A DNA stretch of 64,000 nt from SIG565 sp045650565 (GCA_045650565.1 JAZRRG010000048.1:8454-72453), one strand, 5' to 3'; counted from the first letter of the stretch, positions 16,789 to 25,801 are shown. Translations and numbers: made by a program. The notes: a model not told the origin generated them from the sequence alone.

Positions 16789-18046
16789 TGAAGCATTGGA
16801 ATATATACACTCGGTTAACAACTTTTTTTGCAAACCGGGACTTGATAGAATAAAAGCGTTATGCAAATATCTCGGCAACCCACAAGATGAGCTTAAATAT
16901 GTGCATGTTGCCGGTACCAACGGTAAGGGCTCTTTTTGTGCTATGCTGAGCAGCATATTAATGGATGCCGGCTATAAGGTTGGTACATACACCTCTCCCT
17001 ATATATTTGAATTTAACGAGCGAATTTCTATAAACGGACAAATGATTCCTAAAGATGATTTAGTGGCGCTTTGCGAATACATAAAGCCCTTTGCCGATAA
17101 GATAGAGGACAAGCCCACCGAGTTTGAACTGATAACTGCCATGGCTTTTAAGTATTTCAAGGACCAAAATTGTGATATTGTTATTTTGGAATGTGGGCTG
17201 GGCGGTAGATACGATGCCACAAATATAATAACCAATCCCCTTTTATCAGTAATTACGGGGGTTGATTTTGACCATCAAAACTTTTTAGGAAATACAATTA
17301 GTGAAATTGCAAACGAAAAAGCGGGTATTATAAAGCAAAAAGTTGCGTGCCTTTGGTGCGGAAAAAACGATATCGCAGATGCTGTTATAAGCAAAACAGC
17401 CGGTGAAATGGGCGCTCCGCTTTTTACCCCTGACTATTCCAGCGTAAATGTTAAAAAAACCGATTTATCGGGCACTGTTTTTGATTATGAGAAATTTAAA
17501 AGCATTGAATTACCGCTTTTAAGTCTATATCAGCCGTATAATGCGGCAAACGCCATTACCGCCGCCGAGATTTTGTCTGAAAACGGTTTTGTTATTAAAG
17601 AGGAAAATATTCGCACGGGACTTAAGAACACACAGTGGAGAGCAAGATTTGAATTATTACGAAACAATCCCACCATTATATTTGATGGTTCACACAACCC
17701 GCAAGGCGTTACGGCAACAGTGCAAAGCATAAAAAAGTATTTTGGAGAGCAAAAGGTAAATATTTTAACGGGCGTTATGCGTGATAAAGATTATCGCTTT
17801 ATTGCCAAAGAAATCTCAAATGTTGCAAAATGTGTCTACTGTGTTACGCCCGATAATCCAAGGGCACTACCCTCCGAGGATTATTGCTTGGTTTTTAAAG
17901 AACTTAATATCCCATGTGTTGCGGGCGAGGACATTAAAGCTGCATTTTACAAGGCAGTAGATGACAGTAAGCAAAGTAGCACACCTCTTATTTGTATGGG
18001 GTCACTTTATATGTATGGCGATATTTACAAACTCATAAATTGCTAA
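16778..18046 (+). CDS. folC: folylpolyglutamate synthase / dihydrofolate synthase
   Basis: The 422-residue Mur-ligase-like enzyme adds glutamates to folates so they are retained in the cell. The P-loop is VAGTNGKGSFCAML, and FDGSHNPQG lies at the start of the C-terminal domain. ATG 16778 was preferred over an upstream in-frame GTG because the family begins M-Y-x-E-A and the ATG is spaced from GGGTG. It is co-transcribed with folT under the riboswitch and ends in a terminator. Confidence 0.95.
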   Translation: MKYNEALEYIHSVNNFFCKPGLDRIKALCKYLGNPQDELKYVHVAGTNGKGSFCAMLSSILMDAGYKVGTYTSPYIFEFNERISINGQMIPKDDLVALCEYIKPFADKIEDKPTEFELITAMAFKYFKDQNCDIVILECGLGGRYDATNIITNPLLSVITGVDFDHQNFLGNTISEIANEKAGIIKQKVACLWCGKNDIADAVISKTAGEMGAPLFTPDYSSVNVKKTDLSGTVFDYEKFKSIELPLLSLYQPYNAANAITAAEILSENGFVIKEENIRTGLKNTQWRARFELLRNNPTIIFDGSHNPQGVTATVQSIKKYFGEQKVNILTGVMRDKDYRFIAKEISNVAKCVYCVTPDNPRALPSEDYCLVFKELNIPCVAGEDIKAAFYKAVDDSKQSSTPLICMGSLYMYGDIYKLINC

Positions 18047-18071
18047 AAAAGAGCCGTTTGGCTCTTTTTTT
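18045..18071 (+). terminator. terminator after folC
   Basis: AAAAAAGAGCC and GGCTCTTTTTT form a perfect stem around GTTT, ending in a T-run. It begins at the folC stop codon. Confidence 0.9.
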
Positions 18072-18074
18072 GTA

Positions 18075-18101
18075 ACCGTAAGCACCGTTTTTCATATTAT
18101 G
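18075..18101 (+). promoter_or_regulatory. possible sporulation-type (sigma-K-like) promoter
   Basis: AC at 18075-18076, 16 bp and CATATTATG (18093-18101) resemble AC-N16-CATANNNTA with one mismatch. No good sigma-A promoter is seen before the Cys-rich gene. This is weak evidence that it is sporulation-controlled. Confidence 0.25.
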
Positions 18102-18143
18102 GTATAGAAGTTTTATCTTCAATACTTTTTATGGAGGATTCTT

Positions 18144-18962
18144 ATGGCAGACGAAAGATACGATGTTCAAAACGGCACTTTTAGTGACGCATGCTGCATT
18201 GACGCCGGAAGAGTTTACGACTCCTGCTGTGACAGAGATTGCGTTGAGGATTTAAGATGTTACTTTACAGCAGAAGGTCAAAATTACATTGAGAGAGCCA
18301 TCAGTGTTAAAATCAAAAATGCCGAGGTGCTCAATACTTATATAAATGTTGAGCCGGTTAATTTTAACAGGGGCTTTTTCTCTTGCGATTTAACCTTCTT
18401 ATTTCTTGTGGAATTTGATGTCTATTTAGCAGCCCATTCCTGCCCTGTGCAGATTAAGGGTCTTGCAAGCTTCAACAAGCGTGTAATTTTATTTGGCAGC
18501 GACGGCAACGTAAGAGTATTTTCTAATACCGTTTCGGAGGACAGCTGTGATAACCCAACCTCTCGCACAACCAATATGCCGAAATGCGTTGTTCAAACGG
18601 TTGACCCTATTCCGCTTGGCTGTAAGCTCGGTCAGGTAAATGACTGTTGTGAATGCATAGGAGTTGTACCTTCATTTGCGGGTGAACTCTTGGGTGGTCA
18701 AATCGTTTCAAACTGCGAATGCGGTACAGCAACCGTTTATGTAACGCTGGGTATGTTCAGTATCGTGCAACTCATTCGCAATGTGCAAATGCTTATCCCC
18801 GTGTACGATTTTTGTGTTCCTGAAAAGCAATGCACCGACACCACCGACCAGCCGTGTGATGTTTTCCGCAAAATCAAGTTCCCTACCGATGACTTTTTCC
18901 CGCCAAGAAACAGCGACTCGGCCGGCAGCTTTGGTTGCGGTTGCAACAAAAAAGATGATTAG
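18144..18962 (+). CDS. cysteine-rich protein conserved in clostridia, unknown function
   Basis: The 272-residue protein has about 21 cysteines, many in pairs or clusters: DACC, DSCCDRDC, VNDCCECIG, SNCECG and a C-terminal GCGCN. It has no signal peptide or membrane helix. The N-terminal YDSCCDRDCVEDLRCYF block resembles a motif I recall from uncharacterised clostridial proteins. High Cys content with cytoplasmic synthesis fits a disulfide-linked spore-coat or exosporium component made in the mother cell. This is inference supported only by the possible sigma-K-like promoter. GGAGGATTCTT precedes the ATG. Confidence 0.55.
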   Translation: MADERYDVQNGTFSDACCIDAGRVYDSCCDRDCVEDLRCYFTAEGQNYIERAISVKIKNAEVLNTYINVEPVNFNRGFFSCDLTFLFLVEFDVYLAAHSCPVQIKGLASFNKRVILFGSDGNVRVFSNTVSEDSCDNPTSRTTNMPKCVVQTVDPIPLGCKLGQVNDCCECIGVVPSFAGELLGGQIVSNCECGTATVYVTLGMFSIVQLIRNVQMLIPVYDFCVPEKQCTDTTDQPCDVFRKIKFPTDDFFPPRNSDSAGSFGCGCNKKDD

Positions 18963-18966
18963 AAAA

Positions 18967-18994
18967 ATTGGGAGACATAAAAATGTCTCCCAAT
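18967..18994. terminator. bidirectional terminator between Cys-rich gene and hexomutase
   Basis: A perfect 12-bp stem (ATTGGGAGACAT / ATGTCTCCCAAT) surrounds AAAA. The T-run is clearer on the minus strand, serving the convergent mutase gene. Confidence 0.8.
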
Positions 18995-19003
18995 GTCTTT
19001 AAA

Positions 19004-20479
19004 TTACTTATAACTCGATAAATCAAGCTCATCAAACTGCTCGTAAAATTTCCTGAAAAATTCTATGTTTTTATCGGTGCCGCCAATTTCATCACTCTCA
19101 AAGTTAATAGGCATTACGGGGTCGTGCACACTAAGGCGCAAAAGCATCCAACCGTACGGAGTTGTAATGCGCATACCCTCTCTGTTATCATCGGCTATTT
19201 TGCAATCCTTATTGTTTTGTGCGAATTTTTCGAGCTGCTCGATAACCTTGTTGCCGTAACTACGGAAGTCCTCTGCCTTAATATTAAGGCGTATTTCCTT
19301 TTCCTCGGCAGCCATTTTTAGTGTAGACAAAATTTCATCAAATCTTTTGCCTCGGGCAAGTTCTATTACTATTTTAGTGGCTAAATATGCGCCATCATCC
19401 AGGAAGTAGTTCTCTTTGAGTGCTGCGTGTCCGCTTGTTTCAATAGCCAAGGGACAATTTATACCGTTACTACAAAGCTCTATCGCTTTATTTATAACAT
19501 TTTTATAGCCACGCTTATAGCGGTAATGCTCACCGCCTAATTCCTTTTCAATATATACCTTGAGTCCGTCAGAGGTGACCGAATCGGTGACAACTGTGGC
19601 TCCCTCATTGTCCTGTAAAGTGATATATGCCGCCAACGCAACCAAACGATTGCGGTTGATTTCCTGTCCTGTGTGGTCAACACATCCCGCCCTATCGACA
19701 TCGGTATCAAAAATAATACCTAGGTCGGCTTTATTTTTTATAACAGCCGTACAGATGCTTTCCATTGCTTGTTTGTTTTCGGGGTTTGGTATATGATTCG
19801 GGAACATACCGTCGGGCTCTAAAAACTGGCTGCCCGAAATATCTGCGCCAAGCGGTTTTAATACATTGTCAGCATAGAATCCACCCGCACCGTTACCCGC
19901 ATCAACTATAATTTTATAGCCCTTTAACGGCAAATCGGCCTCATCCTTGCCTGTACCCTCACAAATCATTTTGCGAAGACGTTTAGCGTATGTAGTCATA
20001 TAATCGACCTTTTCGATTTTTCCGTTAGCCACATCGCTACGCTCACCATTATTAGCAAGTTCAACTATATCGGAAATATCATCGGCTTCAAGTCCGCCTT
20101 GCTTGGTAAAGAACTTTAAACCGTTCCTATCAAACGGATGATGACTTGCAGTTATTTGAATAGAAGCATCGGTATCTAAATCAATAGTTGTCATAAACAT
20201 TGCGGGGGTTGATGCCAAGCCGCAATCAAAAACGGTAACACCCGCACATAAAAGGCGGCTGACGGCTGCTGTTTTTATAGTATTTGCGGTAATTCTTGAA
20301 TCGTGACCAATGGCAATCTTAAGCTCATCGGATTTCTTGCCGATTTTCTTTGATAGCCATACAATAAACGCATCGGTTAAATCCATAACGGCAGTTTCGG
20401 TTAAATTGACCGTTTTTCCGCCCAGGTCAGTTGCCACGCCACGAATATCTGTGCCGCTTTTTAATTCGTTATAGTTCAT
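19004..20479 (-). CDS. phosphohexomutase (phosphoglucomutase/phosphomannomutase family)
   Basis: The 491-residue, four-domain enzyme interconverts hexose 1- and 6-phosphates. The phosphoserine loop is ITASHHPFDRNG, the metal loop is FDTDVDRAG and the sugar loop is ETSGHAALKEN. The start at 20479 has TAGGAGT six bases upstream; earlier codons belong to the small gene in front. Glucose versus mannose preference cannot be judged. It is translationally linked to the small membrane protein gene upstream. Confidence 0.9.
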   Translation of the reverse strand: MNYNELKSGTDIRGVATDLGGKTVNLTETAVMDLTDAFIVWLSKKIGKKSDELKIAIGHDSRITANTIKTAAVSRLLCAGVTVFDCGLASTPAMFMTTIDLDTDASIQITASHHPFDRNGLKFFTKQGGLEADDISDIVELANNGERSDVANGKIEKVDYMTTYAKRLRKMICEGTGKDEADLPLKGYKIIVDAGNGAGGFYADNVLKPLGADISGSQFLEPDGMFPNHIPNPENKQAMESICTAVIKNKADLGIIFDTDVDRAGCVDHTGQEINRNRLVALAAYITLQDNEGATVVTDSVTSDGLKVYIEKELGGEHYRYKRGYKNVINKAIELCSNGINCPLAIETSGHAALKENYFLDDGAYLATKIVIELARGKRFDEILSTLKMAAEEKEIRLNIKAEDFRSYGNKVIEQLEKFAQNNKDCKIADDNREGMRITTPYGWMLLRLSVHDPVMPINFESDEIGGTDKNIEFFRKFYEQFDELDLSSYK

Positions 20480-20489
20480 TTTTTTACTC

Positions 20490-20633
20490 CTATCTAAACG
20501 CACCTATAAAAAATCCCGATGCTATAAATCCTATAGCAATAAGCATAAACGCTATTATGGTAAGTAGGAGCGCTTTTAAAAAGATTTTACTATCCCAATT
20601 CTTAAAAGAATTATTATTTTTACTTTTACTCAA
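20490..20633 (-). CDS. small membrane protein, 47 residues
   Basis: Reading from TTG (20631-20633) gives a polar, basic N-terminus (LSKSKNNNSFKNWDSK) followed by one strongly hydrophobic helix of about 25 residues rich in Ile, Leu, Ala and Gly. The stop overlaps the ribosome site of the mutase gene. A GGTGAG lies a few bases upstream of the TTG. The composition and the tight fit to the mutase support a real gene, but the weak start codon leaves doubt. No function can be given. Confidence 0.45.
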   Translation of the reverse strand: MSKSKNNNSFKNWDSKIFLKALLLTIIAFMLIAIGFIASGFFIGAFR

Positions 20634-20703
20634 AAAACTCACCCGAAAATATTATTGACAGGTGAGCGTTTTTAAATTCAACCTACCCCTTGGAGAATAT
20701 TTT

Positions 20704-21045
20704 ATGATACATAACGCTATTCCCATTCAGCCATCACGGGCTAAACTTAAAAAGGTAATACTTTTTGAGTTTAATTGCAGTGAAAATTTGATTTTCTTTG
20801 CACAAAGGTTTCATCATATATGCAATAAGCTTAATATAAGCAGTGACCTTTACATACTGAAAAATAAGTACCGTATTATTTTTAAGACATCCCTGCGCAC
20901 CTCATCCGCCGTGCTTAAAATGTCTTCCCTTGCTGATAAAACATCAACACAAGCAACCGATATTGCGATAACCGAGGAACACGCAAAGCTTATAACTTAT
21001 GGCTGTGCTATAAATAAAATCGGCAAAGCGTTTAGCAGTTTTTAA
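20704..21045 (+). CDS. small protein resembling the MecA C-terminal domain
   Basis: The 113-residue protein was started at ATG 20704, which has GGAG 8 bases upstream. The pattern of a hydrophobic strand (KKVILFEFN), an amphipathic helix (LIFFAQRFHHI), SSDLYILKNKYRIIF and a late LITYG recalls the C-terminal domain of MecA adaptor proteins, which deliver substrates to ClpC. The acidic N-terminal half of MecA is missing and the similarity is by eye only. It stands alone on the plus strand, and its 3' end overlaps the rpe 3' end by 14 bases. Confidence 0.5.
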   Translation: MIHNAIPIQPSRAKLKKVILFEFNCSENLIFFAQRFHHICNKLNISSDLYILKNKYRIIFKTSLRTSSAVLKMSSLADKTSTQATDIAITEEHAKLITYGCAINKIGKAFSSF

Positions 21046-21676
21046 GCTTTTGTACACAATCCTTTTTGTCCTCGGCTGAGAATATAAAGCTACCTGCCAC
21101 CAAAACTGTTGCACCCGCATCAACTGCGAGCTTTGCGGTCTCATCGTTTATGCCGCCATCTATTTCAAGCTCAACGCTTAAATTTTGTCTTTTGATTTCT
21201 TTTTTTAGCTTTTCGAGTTTCGGCAATGCGCTATGCATAAATTTTTGTCCCCCAAAGCCGGGCTCTACGCTCATTACAAGCACCATATCACAAAGTGGCA
21301 GAAACTCAAAAATTTCCTCGGGCTCGGTACAGGGCTTTATGGTAAGGCAAGATTTACAGCCGTATTCTCTTATTTGCTTAAGTGTCGCCGCAACATCGCT
21401 ACCCGCTTCATAATGGAAGCCCAAATAATCGGATACCTCTGCAAACTCTTTTATGTAGCGGTGCGGACGGTCAATCATCAAATGAACATCAAGCGGTACC
21501 TTGGCATATTTTTTAATTGATTTTATAACAGGAACACCAAAGGAAATATTGGGTACGAAAATGCCATCCATTACATCAAGGTGCCACATATCAACTCCTG
21601 CCGATTCAAGCTCTTCTATTTGTGCCTTCAAATCTAAAAAATTTGCCGATAATACCGACGGTGAAATCTTTACCAT
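21032..21676 (-). CDS. rpe: ribulose-phosphate 3-epimerase
   Basis: The 214-residue TIM barrel interconverts ribulose 5-phosphate and xylulose 5-phosphate. Metal and catalytic residues are visible in HLDVMDGIFVPN, DVHLMI, SVEPGFGGQKF and ELEIDGGIN. It has its own promoter and GGGGG ribosome site, and is convergent with the MecA-like gene with a short overlap. Confidence 0.96.
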   Translation of the reverse strand: MVKISPSVLSANFLDLKAQIEELESAGVDMWHLDVMDGIFVPNISFGVPVIKSIKKYAKVPLDVHLMIDRPHRYIKEFAEVSDYLGFHYEAGSDVAATLKQIREYGCKSCLTIKPCTEPEEIFEFLPLCDMVLVMSVEPGFGGQKFMHSALPKLEKLKKEIKRQNLSVELEIDGGINDETAKLAVDAGATVLVAGSFIFSAEDKKDCVQKLKNC

Positions 21677-21705
21677 TTGATAATCCCCCTTAACTAACTG
21701 TTTAT

Positions 21706-21734
21706 ATTTTAATATATACTGTATTTTTTGTCAA
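21706..21734 (-). promoter_or_regulatory. promoter of rpe
   Basis: On the minus strand TTGACA (21729-21734), 17 bp and TAAAAT (21706-21711) lie about 30 bases before the rpe start codon. Confidence 0.7.
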
Positions 21735-21745
21735 TAAAACAAGCC

Positions 21746-21775
21746 AAAACCGCAAGGAAAATTCCTTGCGGTTTT
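21746..21775 (-). terminator. terminator of the lon-ysxC-MGMT-like operon
   Basis: A perfect 14-bp stem (AAAACCGCAAGGAA / TTCCTTGCGGTTTT) lies just after the MGMT-like stop codon, with T-runs on either strand. Confidence 0.85.
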
Positions 21776-22081
21776 TTATAATTTTATGCAAAACTCATCC
21801 ATTAAAACACGCCCGTCATTATCGAAACCGACACCTTCCGCTTCTAGAAGCGCCCTTTGGGCATCCTCTCCGCCAAAAGCAAAGGCGGTGGAAGTCTCAC
21901 CAAAACGGTTAACAACCCTAAAGCACGGTATCTCGTTTGGGTTTGGATTCACATGTAATGCATAACCCACAATTTGTGACCAGTGCGGATTCCCTGCAAG
22001 ACGTGCTACCTGTCCGTAGGTTGCAACCTTGCCCCTTGGTATTTGCTTTACAACCTCATAAATTTTCTCAAATGTGTTCAA
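21776..22081 (-). CDS. MGMT-family DNA-binding-domain protein (alkyltransferase-like)
   Basis: The 101-residue protein consists only of the C-terminal domain of O6-alkylguanine-DNA alkyltransferase. It shows PRGKVATYGQVARLAG, the recognition helix and the active-site region IPCFRVVN. In true MGMT this motif is PCHRV; here the Cys (C53) is kept but the His is Phe, while classic alkyltransferase-like proteins replace the Cys. It may bind alkylated guanine and flag it for nucleotide excision repair rather than repair it itself. It is the last gene of the lon-ysxC operon. Confidence 0.8.
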   Translation of the reverse strand: MNTFEKIYEVVKQIPRGKVATYGQVARLAGNPHWSQIVGYALHVNPNPNEIPCFRVVNRFGETSTAFAFGGEDAQRALLEAEGVGFDNDGRVLMDEFCIKL

Positions 22082-22087
22082 TGATAA

Positions 22088-22678
22088 TTACTGCCTTTCG
22101 GAAATTTCTGCTATTATTTTCTTTATTATTTCCGTACCGACACCGTTTGATGCAGAGGTGGGTATAATTTTTACACCTTCAGCCAAATCTCCCAATTCCT
22201 CGGTGATTTTTTCTAAGCGCTCTTTATATTCGGTTTTATTTAATTTATCGCTTTTTGTTAATACGATACAGTAATTTATTCCGTAATGCTTTAAAAATTC
22301 AAGCATCGAAACATCAAACTCGGTGGCAGGATGCCTCATATCTATAAGCTGAAAAACTATCGGAATATTTCTTCCCGTTCTAAAATAGCTTTCCATAAGC
22401 TCTGACCAGCGTTTACGCTCATCAAAATTAACCTTTGCGTAGCCGTAGCCGGGCAAGTCAACTATTCTTAAATTATCCAATCTATAAAAGTTAACTGTTA
22501 CGGTTTTTCCCGGCTTTGTGCTGACACGGGCAAGTGACTTTCTACCAAGTGTTTTATTTATAAGAGAAGATTTGCCGACATTTGAACGACCCGAAAAGCA
22601 AATTTCAGGCACGGTTGACTCAACCAACTGCTCACTTGTGCCAAAGGCAATTTCGAAAGAAACATTATTGAAATTCAT
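22088..22678 (-). CDS. ysxC: ribosome biogenesis GTPase YsxC/EngB
   Basis: The 196-residue TRAFAC-class GTPase has G1 GRSNVGKSS, G3 DLPGYGYA and G4 TKSD. It assists late 50S subunit assembly and is essential in most Firmicutes. It follows lon by 9 bases, the classical lon-ysxC arrangement of Bacillota. Confidence 0.96.
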   Translation of the reverse strand: MNFNNVSFEIAFGTSEQLVESTVPEICFSGRSNVGKSSLINKTLGRKSLARVSTKPGKTVTVNFYRLDNLRIVDLPGYGYAKVNFDERKRWSELMESYFRTGRNIPIVFQLIDMRHPATEFDVSMLEFLKHYGINYCIVLTKSDKLNKTEYKERLEKITEELGDLAEGVKIIPTSASNGVGTEIIKKIIAEISERQ

Positions 22679-22687
22679 TTTTTACCT

Positions 22688-25078
22688 CTATTGATGAATT
22701 GCCGCAACCGAACTACTATTTTTATGAGATATATTCCCGTTAAATACGGCATCATCTATTAAAACTGATTTTAATACGGTCTCTATATTTTTGACAGGCA
22801 CGAACTTAATGTTTTTCTTAACCGTTTCATCAACCTCGGCTAAATCAGGTTCATTATCAAACGGAATAAACACAGTTTTAACCCCTGCCCTATATGCAGC
22901 CATTGTTTTTTCCTTTAATCCGCCAATGGCTAACACTCTGCCACGAATGGAAATTTCACCCGTCATTGCAATATCTCGGCGCACCCTTTGACCTGTAAGT
23001 GCTGAAACTACCGCTGTTGCTATAGTAACACCCGCCGACGGCCCATCCTTTGGAACGGCTGCCTGTGGGGCATGTATGTGTATATCGGTGCTTTTATAGA
23101 AATCGGGGTCAATACCCAATTTTTCAGCATTCGCACGAACAAAAGTAACCGCTGCCTTTGCCGATTCCTGCATAACATTTCCGAGATTTCCCGTAAGCTC
23201 GATTTTACCCGTACCCTTGCAAACGGCAACCTCAAGCGGCATAATCTCACCGCCCACTGCCGTCCAAGCAAGTCCGTTTACCGTGCCTACCTCGTCATCC
23301 TTTAAAATCTCATCCGATAAATAACGCTTTTTACCAAGCAGCTGCTCTACCTTTTTATTATCAACTGTTACTCGTTGTTCGGTGCCTTCGGTGATTATTT
23401 TAGCACACTTTCGGCAAAGTGCGGCTATTTCACGCTCTAATTTTCTAACCCCTGCTTCTCTTGTATAATAATCTATCAGCCAATAAATTGCTTTATCGGT
23501 TATTTTAACGGTATCAGCAGACAGTCCGTGACGTTCCATTTGCTTTGCCACCAAATGCTTTTTAGCAATATTGAACTTTTCCTCCCTTGTGTAGCTTGAA
23601 AGTTCAATAAGCTCCATCCTGTCAAGCAAGGGCGCAGGAATGGTATCGGCGTTATTTGCCGTTGTTATAAACAACACCTTGCTTAAATCGTAAGGCATAT
23701 CTACAAAATGGTCTGTAAAGGTTGAGTTTTGCTCTGGGTCTAAAACCTCAAGCAAGGCAGAGGCAGGGTCGCCCTTATAATCACTCGCAAGTTTGTCAAT
23801 TTCATCGAGTAAAATAAGAGGATTTCCGCTACCTGATGTCATACAAGCATTTATAATTTTACCCGGCATTGCACCTATATAGGTTCGGCGGTGCCCACGA
23901 ATTTCGGCTTCGTCCCTAATACCACCGAGTGAAATTCTTGCAAACTGCCTACCCGTGCACTCGGCAATGGTTTTACCGATAGAGGTCTTACCCACTCCGG
24001 GCGGACCAACAAGGCAAATAATTTGTCCCTTGATTTCGGGCGCCAAAATATAAACCGCTAGCATCTCAAGGATACGCTCTTTTACCTTTTCCATACCGTA
24101 AAAATCTCTATCAAGTATCTTTGCGGCACGTTTTATATTAACTTTATTTTCGGTAAAGCAATTCCACGGCAGCTTAAGACAGGTATCAAGATAAGTTCTT
24201 ACAACTGTGGACTCGTGTGCGCCACTCGGCATTTTCATCAGCTTCGCAACCTCGCCGTTTAGCTTTTCCTTGACGCTATCGGGCGCATTTAACGACTTGA
24301 TTTTAGCAAAATACTCCTCAAACTCATTATCACTATCATCACCATAAAGCTCGGCGTTTATTGCACGAATTTGCTCTTTTAGGTAATACTCCCGCTGATT
24401 ATCATCAATTTGAGTTTTAACCTTTTCACTAATATGGCTATCAATTTTTAAAATTTCGGTTTCTTTTTTGAGTATATCAATTACAACCTTGATGCGTTTT
24501 ACGGGGTTTAGTTGCTCAAGCACATACTGCTTATCATCATAAGGCGCTTGAATATTAAATGCGATATAATCGGCGAGATGTCCGACATCCTCATCCGCCT
24601 CAACACTCATAGCAATATCAGGCGGCATTTTAGGGAGCATCTCGGCATAGTCACCAAACTGTGACTTTGCACGGCGAAGCAGAGTTTCTATGTAAACAGG
24701 CCTATTTTTAGCCACAACGTCGGGTATTTTCTCAACCTCTGCATGATAAAACTCATCTTCCTTATAAAAGGACTTGTGTGTTGCACGGTAAAGACCCTCC
24801 ACCAAAACACGTGCTGTATTATCGGGTCTTTTAAGTATTTGAGAAATGCGGCCAACACATCCAACCTCGTAGAGCTTTTCCATATCGGGCTCATCATCAC
24901 GAACATCCTTTTGTGTTGCTAAATAAATAATTTGTTTATTTTGCATAGCGTGGTTAAGCGCTTTAAGAGAAATAGAGCGCCCTACCTCAAAATGCATAAG
25001 CATACCCGGAAAAAGCACAAGCCCACGCAGTGCTAACACGGGTAATAATTTTGTTTGTTTTTCATTTGCTGTAATCAT
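22688..25078 (-). CDS. lon: ATP-dependent protease Lon (LonA)
   Basis: The 796-residue LonA has an N-terminal substrate-binding LON domain (about 10-205), a AAA+ module with Walker A GPPGVGKTS and Walker B LLDEIDKL, and a C-terminal protease domain. The catalytic Ser is in PKDGPSAGVT and the Lys in GGLKEKTMAAYR. It degrades misfolded and regulatory proteins in the cytoplasm. It is driven by the promoter at 25106-25134; I found no CIRCE or CtsR-like site there. Confidence 0.98.
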   Translation of the reverse strand: MITANEKQTKLLPVLALRGLVLFPGMLMHFEVGRSISLKALNHAMQNKQIIYLATQKDVRDDEPDMEKLYEVGCVGRISQILKRPDNTARVLVEGLYRATHKSFYKEDEFYHAEVEKIPDVVAKNRPVYIETLLRRAKSQFGDYAEMLPKMPPDIAMSVEADEDVGHLADYIAFNIQAPYDDKQYVLEQLNPVKRIKVVIDILKKETEILKIDSHISEKVKTQIDDNQREYYLKEQIRAINAELYGDDSDNEFEEYFAKIKSLNAPDSVKEKLNGEVAKLMKMPSGAHESTVVRTYLDTCLKLPWNCFTENKVNIKRAAKILDRDFYGMEKVKERILEMLAVYILAPEIKGQIICLVGPPGVGKTSIGKTIAECTGRQFARISLGGIRDEAEIRGHRRTYIGAMPGKIINACMTSGSGNPLILLDEIDKLASDYKGDPASALLEVLDPEQNSTFTDHFVDMPYDLSKVLFITTANNADTIPAPLLDRMELIELSSYTREEKFNIAKKHLVAKQMERHGLSADTVKITDKAIYWLIDYYTREAGVRKLEREIAALCRKCAKIITEGTEQRVTVDNKKVEQLLGKKRYLSDEILKDDEVGTVNGLAWTAVGGEIMPLEVAVCKGTGKIELTGNLGNVMQESAKAAVTFVRANAEKLGIDPDFYKSTDIHIHAPQAAVPKDGPSAGVTIATAVVSALTGQRVRRDIAMTGEISIRGRVLAIGGLKEKTMAAYRAGVKTVFIPFDNEPDLAEVDETVKKNIKFVPVKNIETVLKSVLIDDAVFNGNISHKNSSSVAAIHQ

Positions 25079-25105
25079 TATCTTCCTCCAAGGGTTAATA
25101 TAATG

Positions 25106-25134
25106 ATTATACTAAAAAATCTTGATTTATTCAA
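25106..25134 (-). promoter_or_regulatory. promoter of lon-ysxC
   Basis: On the minus strand TTGAAT (25129-25134), 17 bp and TATAAT (25106-25111) are followed by GGAGG six bases before the lon ATG. Confidence 0.7.
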
Positions 25135-25146
25135 TACCATAAACAA

Positions 25147-25181
25147 AAAAACAGTGTTTTGAAATTCAAAACACTGTTTTT
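25147..25181 (-). terminator. terminator after the LOG-family gene
   Basis: A perfect 17-bp stem (AAAAACAGTGTTTTGAA and its complement) with a single-base centre lies just after the LOG gene, and its second arm ends in a T-run on both strands. Confidence 0.85.
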
Positions 25182-25183
25182 GG

Positions 25184-25765
25184 CTAACCATCCTTTAAAT
25201 CTCTTACCGTAAGGTCGGTGCGAGGTGTTGCCTCGATATAAGCGAACAATTCTTCAAGGTTATCGGACAAGAAAAATAACTCCATACAGTTTTCCCTAAT
25301 AAAGTTCTTATTTGTGGCTGCCGAAATTGCCTCGACAATTTCGTTATAATAGCCGTTTATGTTATACATTGCTATTGGTTTGTTGTGTCGACAAAGCTGT
25401 TTGAGGGTTAAAATTTCGAAAAATTCCTCAAATGTACCGATACCTCCCGGTACTATGATAAATGCATCAGCATTATCTTCCATTATTTGCTTGCGCTCAC
25501 GCATTGTATTGGGCTCGATAAGTTCATCACAATTATCATAAATCGCTTCGATTTTTTCATCACCGAAAAATTTAGGAATAACGCCCAAAATGTGACCACC
25601 ACCACTTTTGACTCCTCGTGCCGCCGCACCCATAAGTCCGTTACCGCCGCCGCCAAAAACCAATGAGTGTCCACGCTTTGCCATCTTTTCACCCATAATT
25701 TCAACAAGTCGGATATACTCGGGATCAATCGTCGGAGATGCTGCTCCGTATACACATATTCTCAT
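25184..25765 (-). CDS. LOG-family nucleotide 5'-monophosphate phosphoribohydrolase (TIGR00730-like)
   Basis: The 193-residue Rossmann-fold protein has the signature PGGIGTFEEFFE and an earlier GGGGNGLMGAAARG. Enzymes of this family cleave base-ribose-phosphate bonds; they are called LONELY GUY after the cytokinin-activating plant members. The bacterial substrate is not certain. It is the last gene of the pncB-lipoprotein-ABC-LOG unit, which ends in a terminator. Confidence 0.88.
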   Translation of the reverse strand: MRICVYGAASPTIDPEYIRLVEIMGEKMAKRGHSLVFGGGGNGLMGAAARGVKSGGGHILGVIPKFFGDEKIEAIYDNCDELIEPNTMRERKQIMEDNADAFIIVPGGIGTFEEFFEILTLKQLCRHNKPIAMYNINGYYNEIVEAISAATNKNFIRENCMELFFLSDNLEELFAYIEATPRTDLTVRDLKDG

Positions 25766-25801
25766 ATAATCACTCCTTTTTTATTATATGATACTTATTG
25801 A

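Noticed and set aside
20635..20668. CTCACC...GGTGAG inverted repeat as a terminator
   Set aside because: The stem is only 6 bp with a loop of about 17 bases, and it overlaps the start region of the small membrane protein gene.
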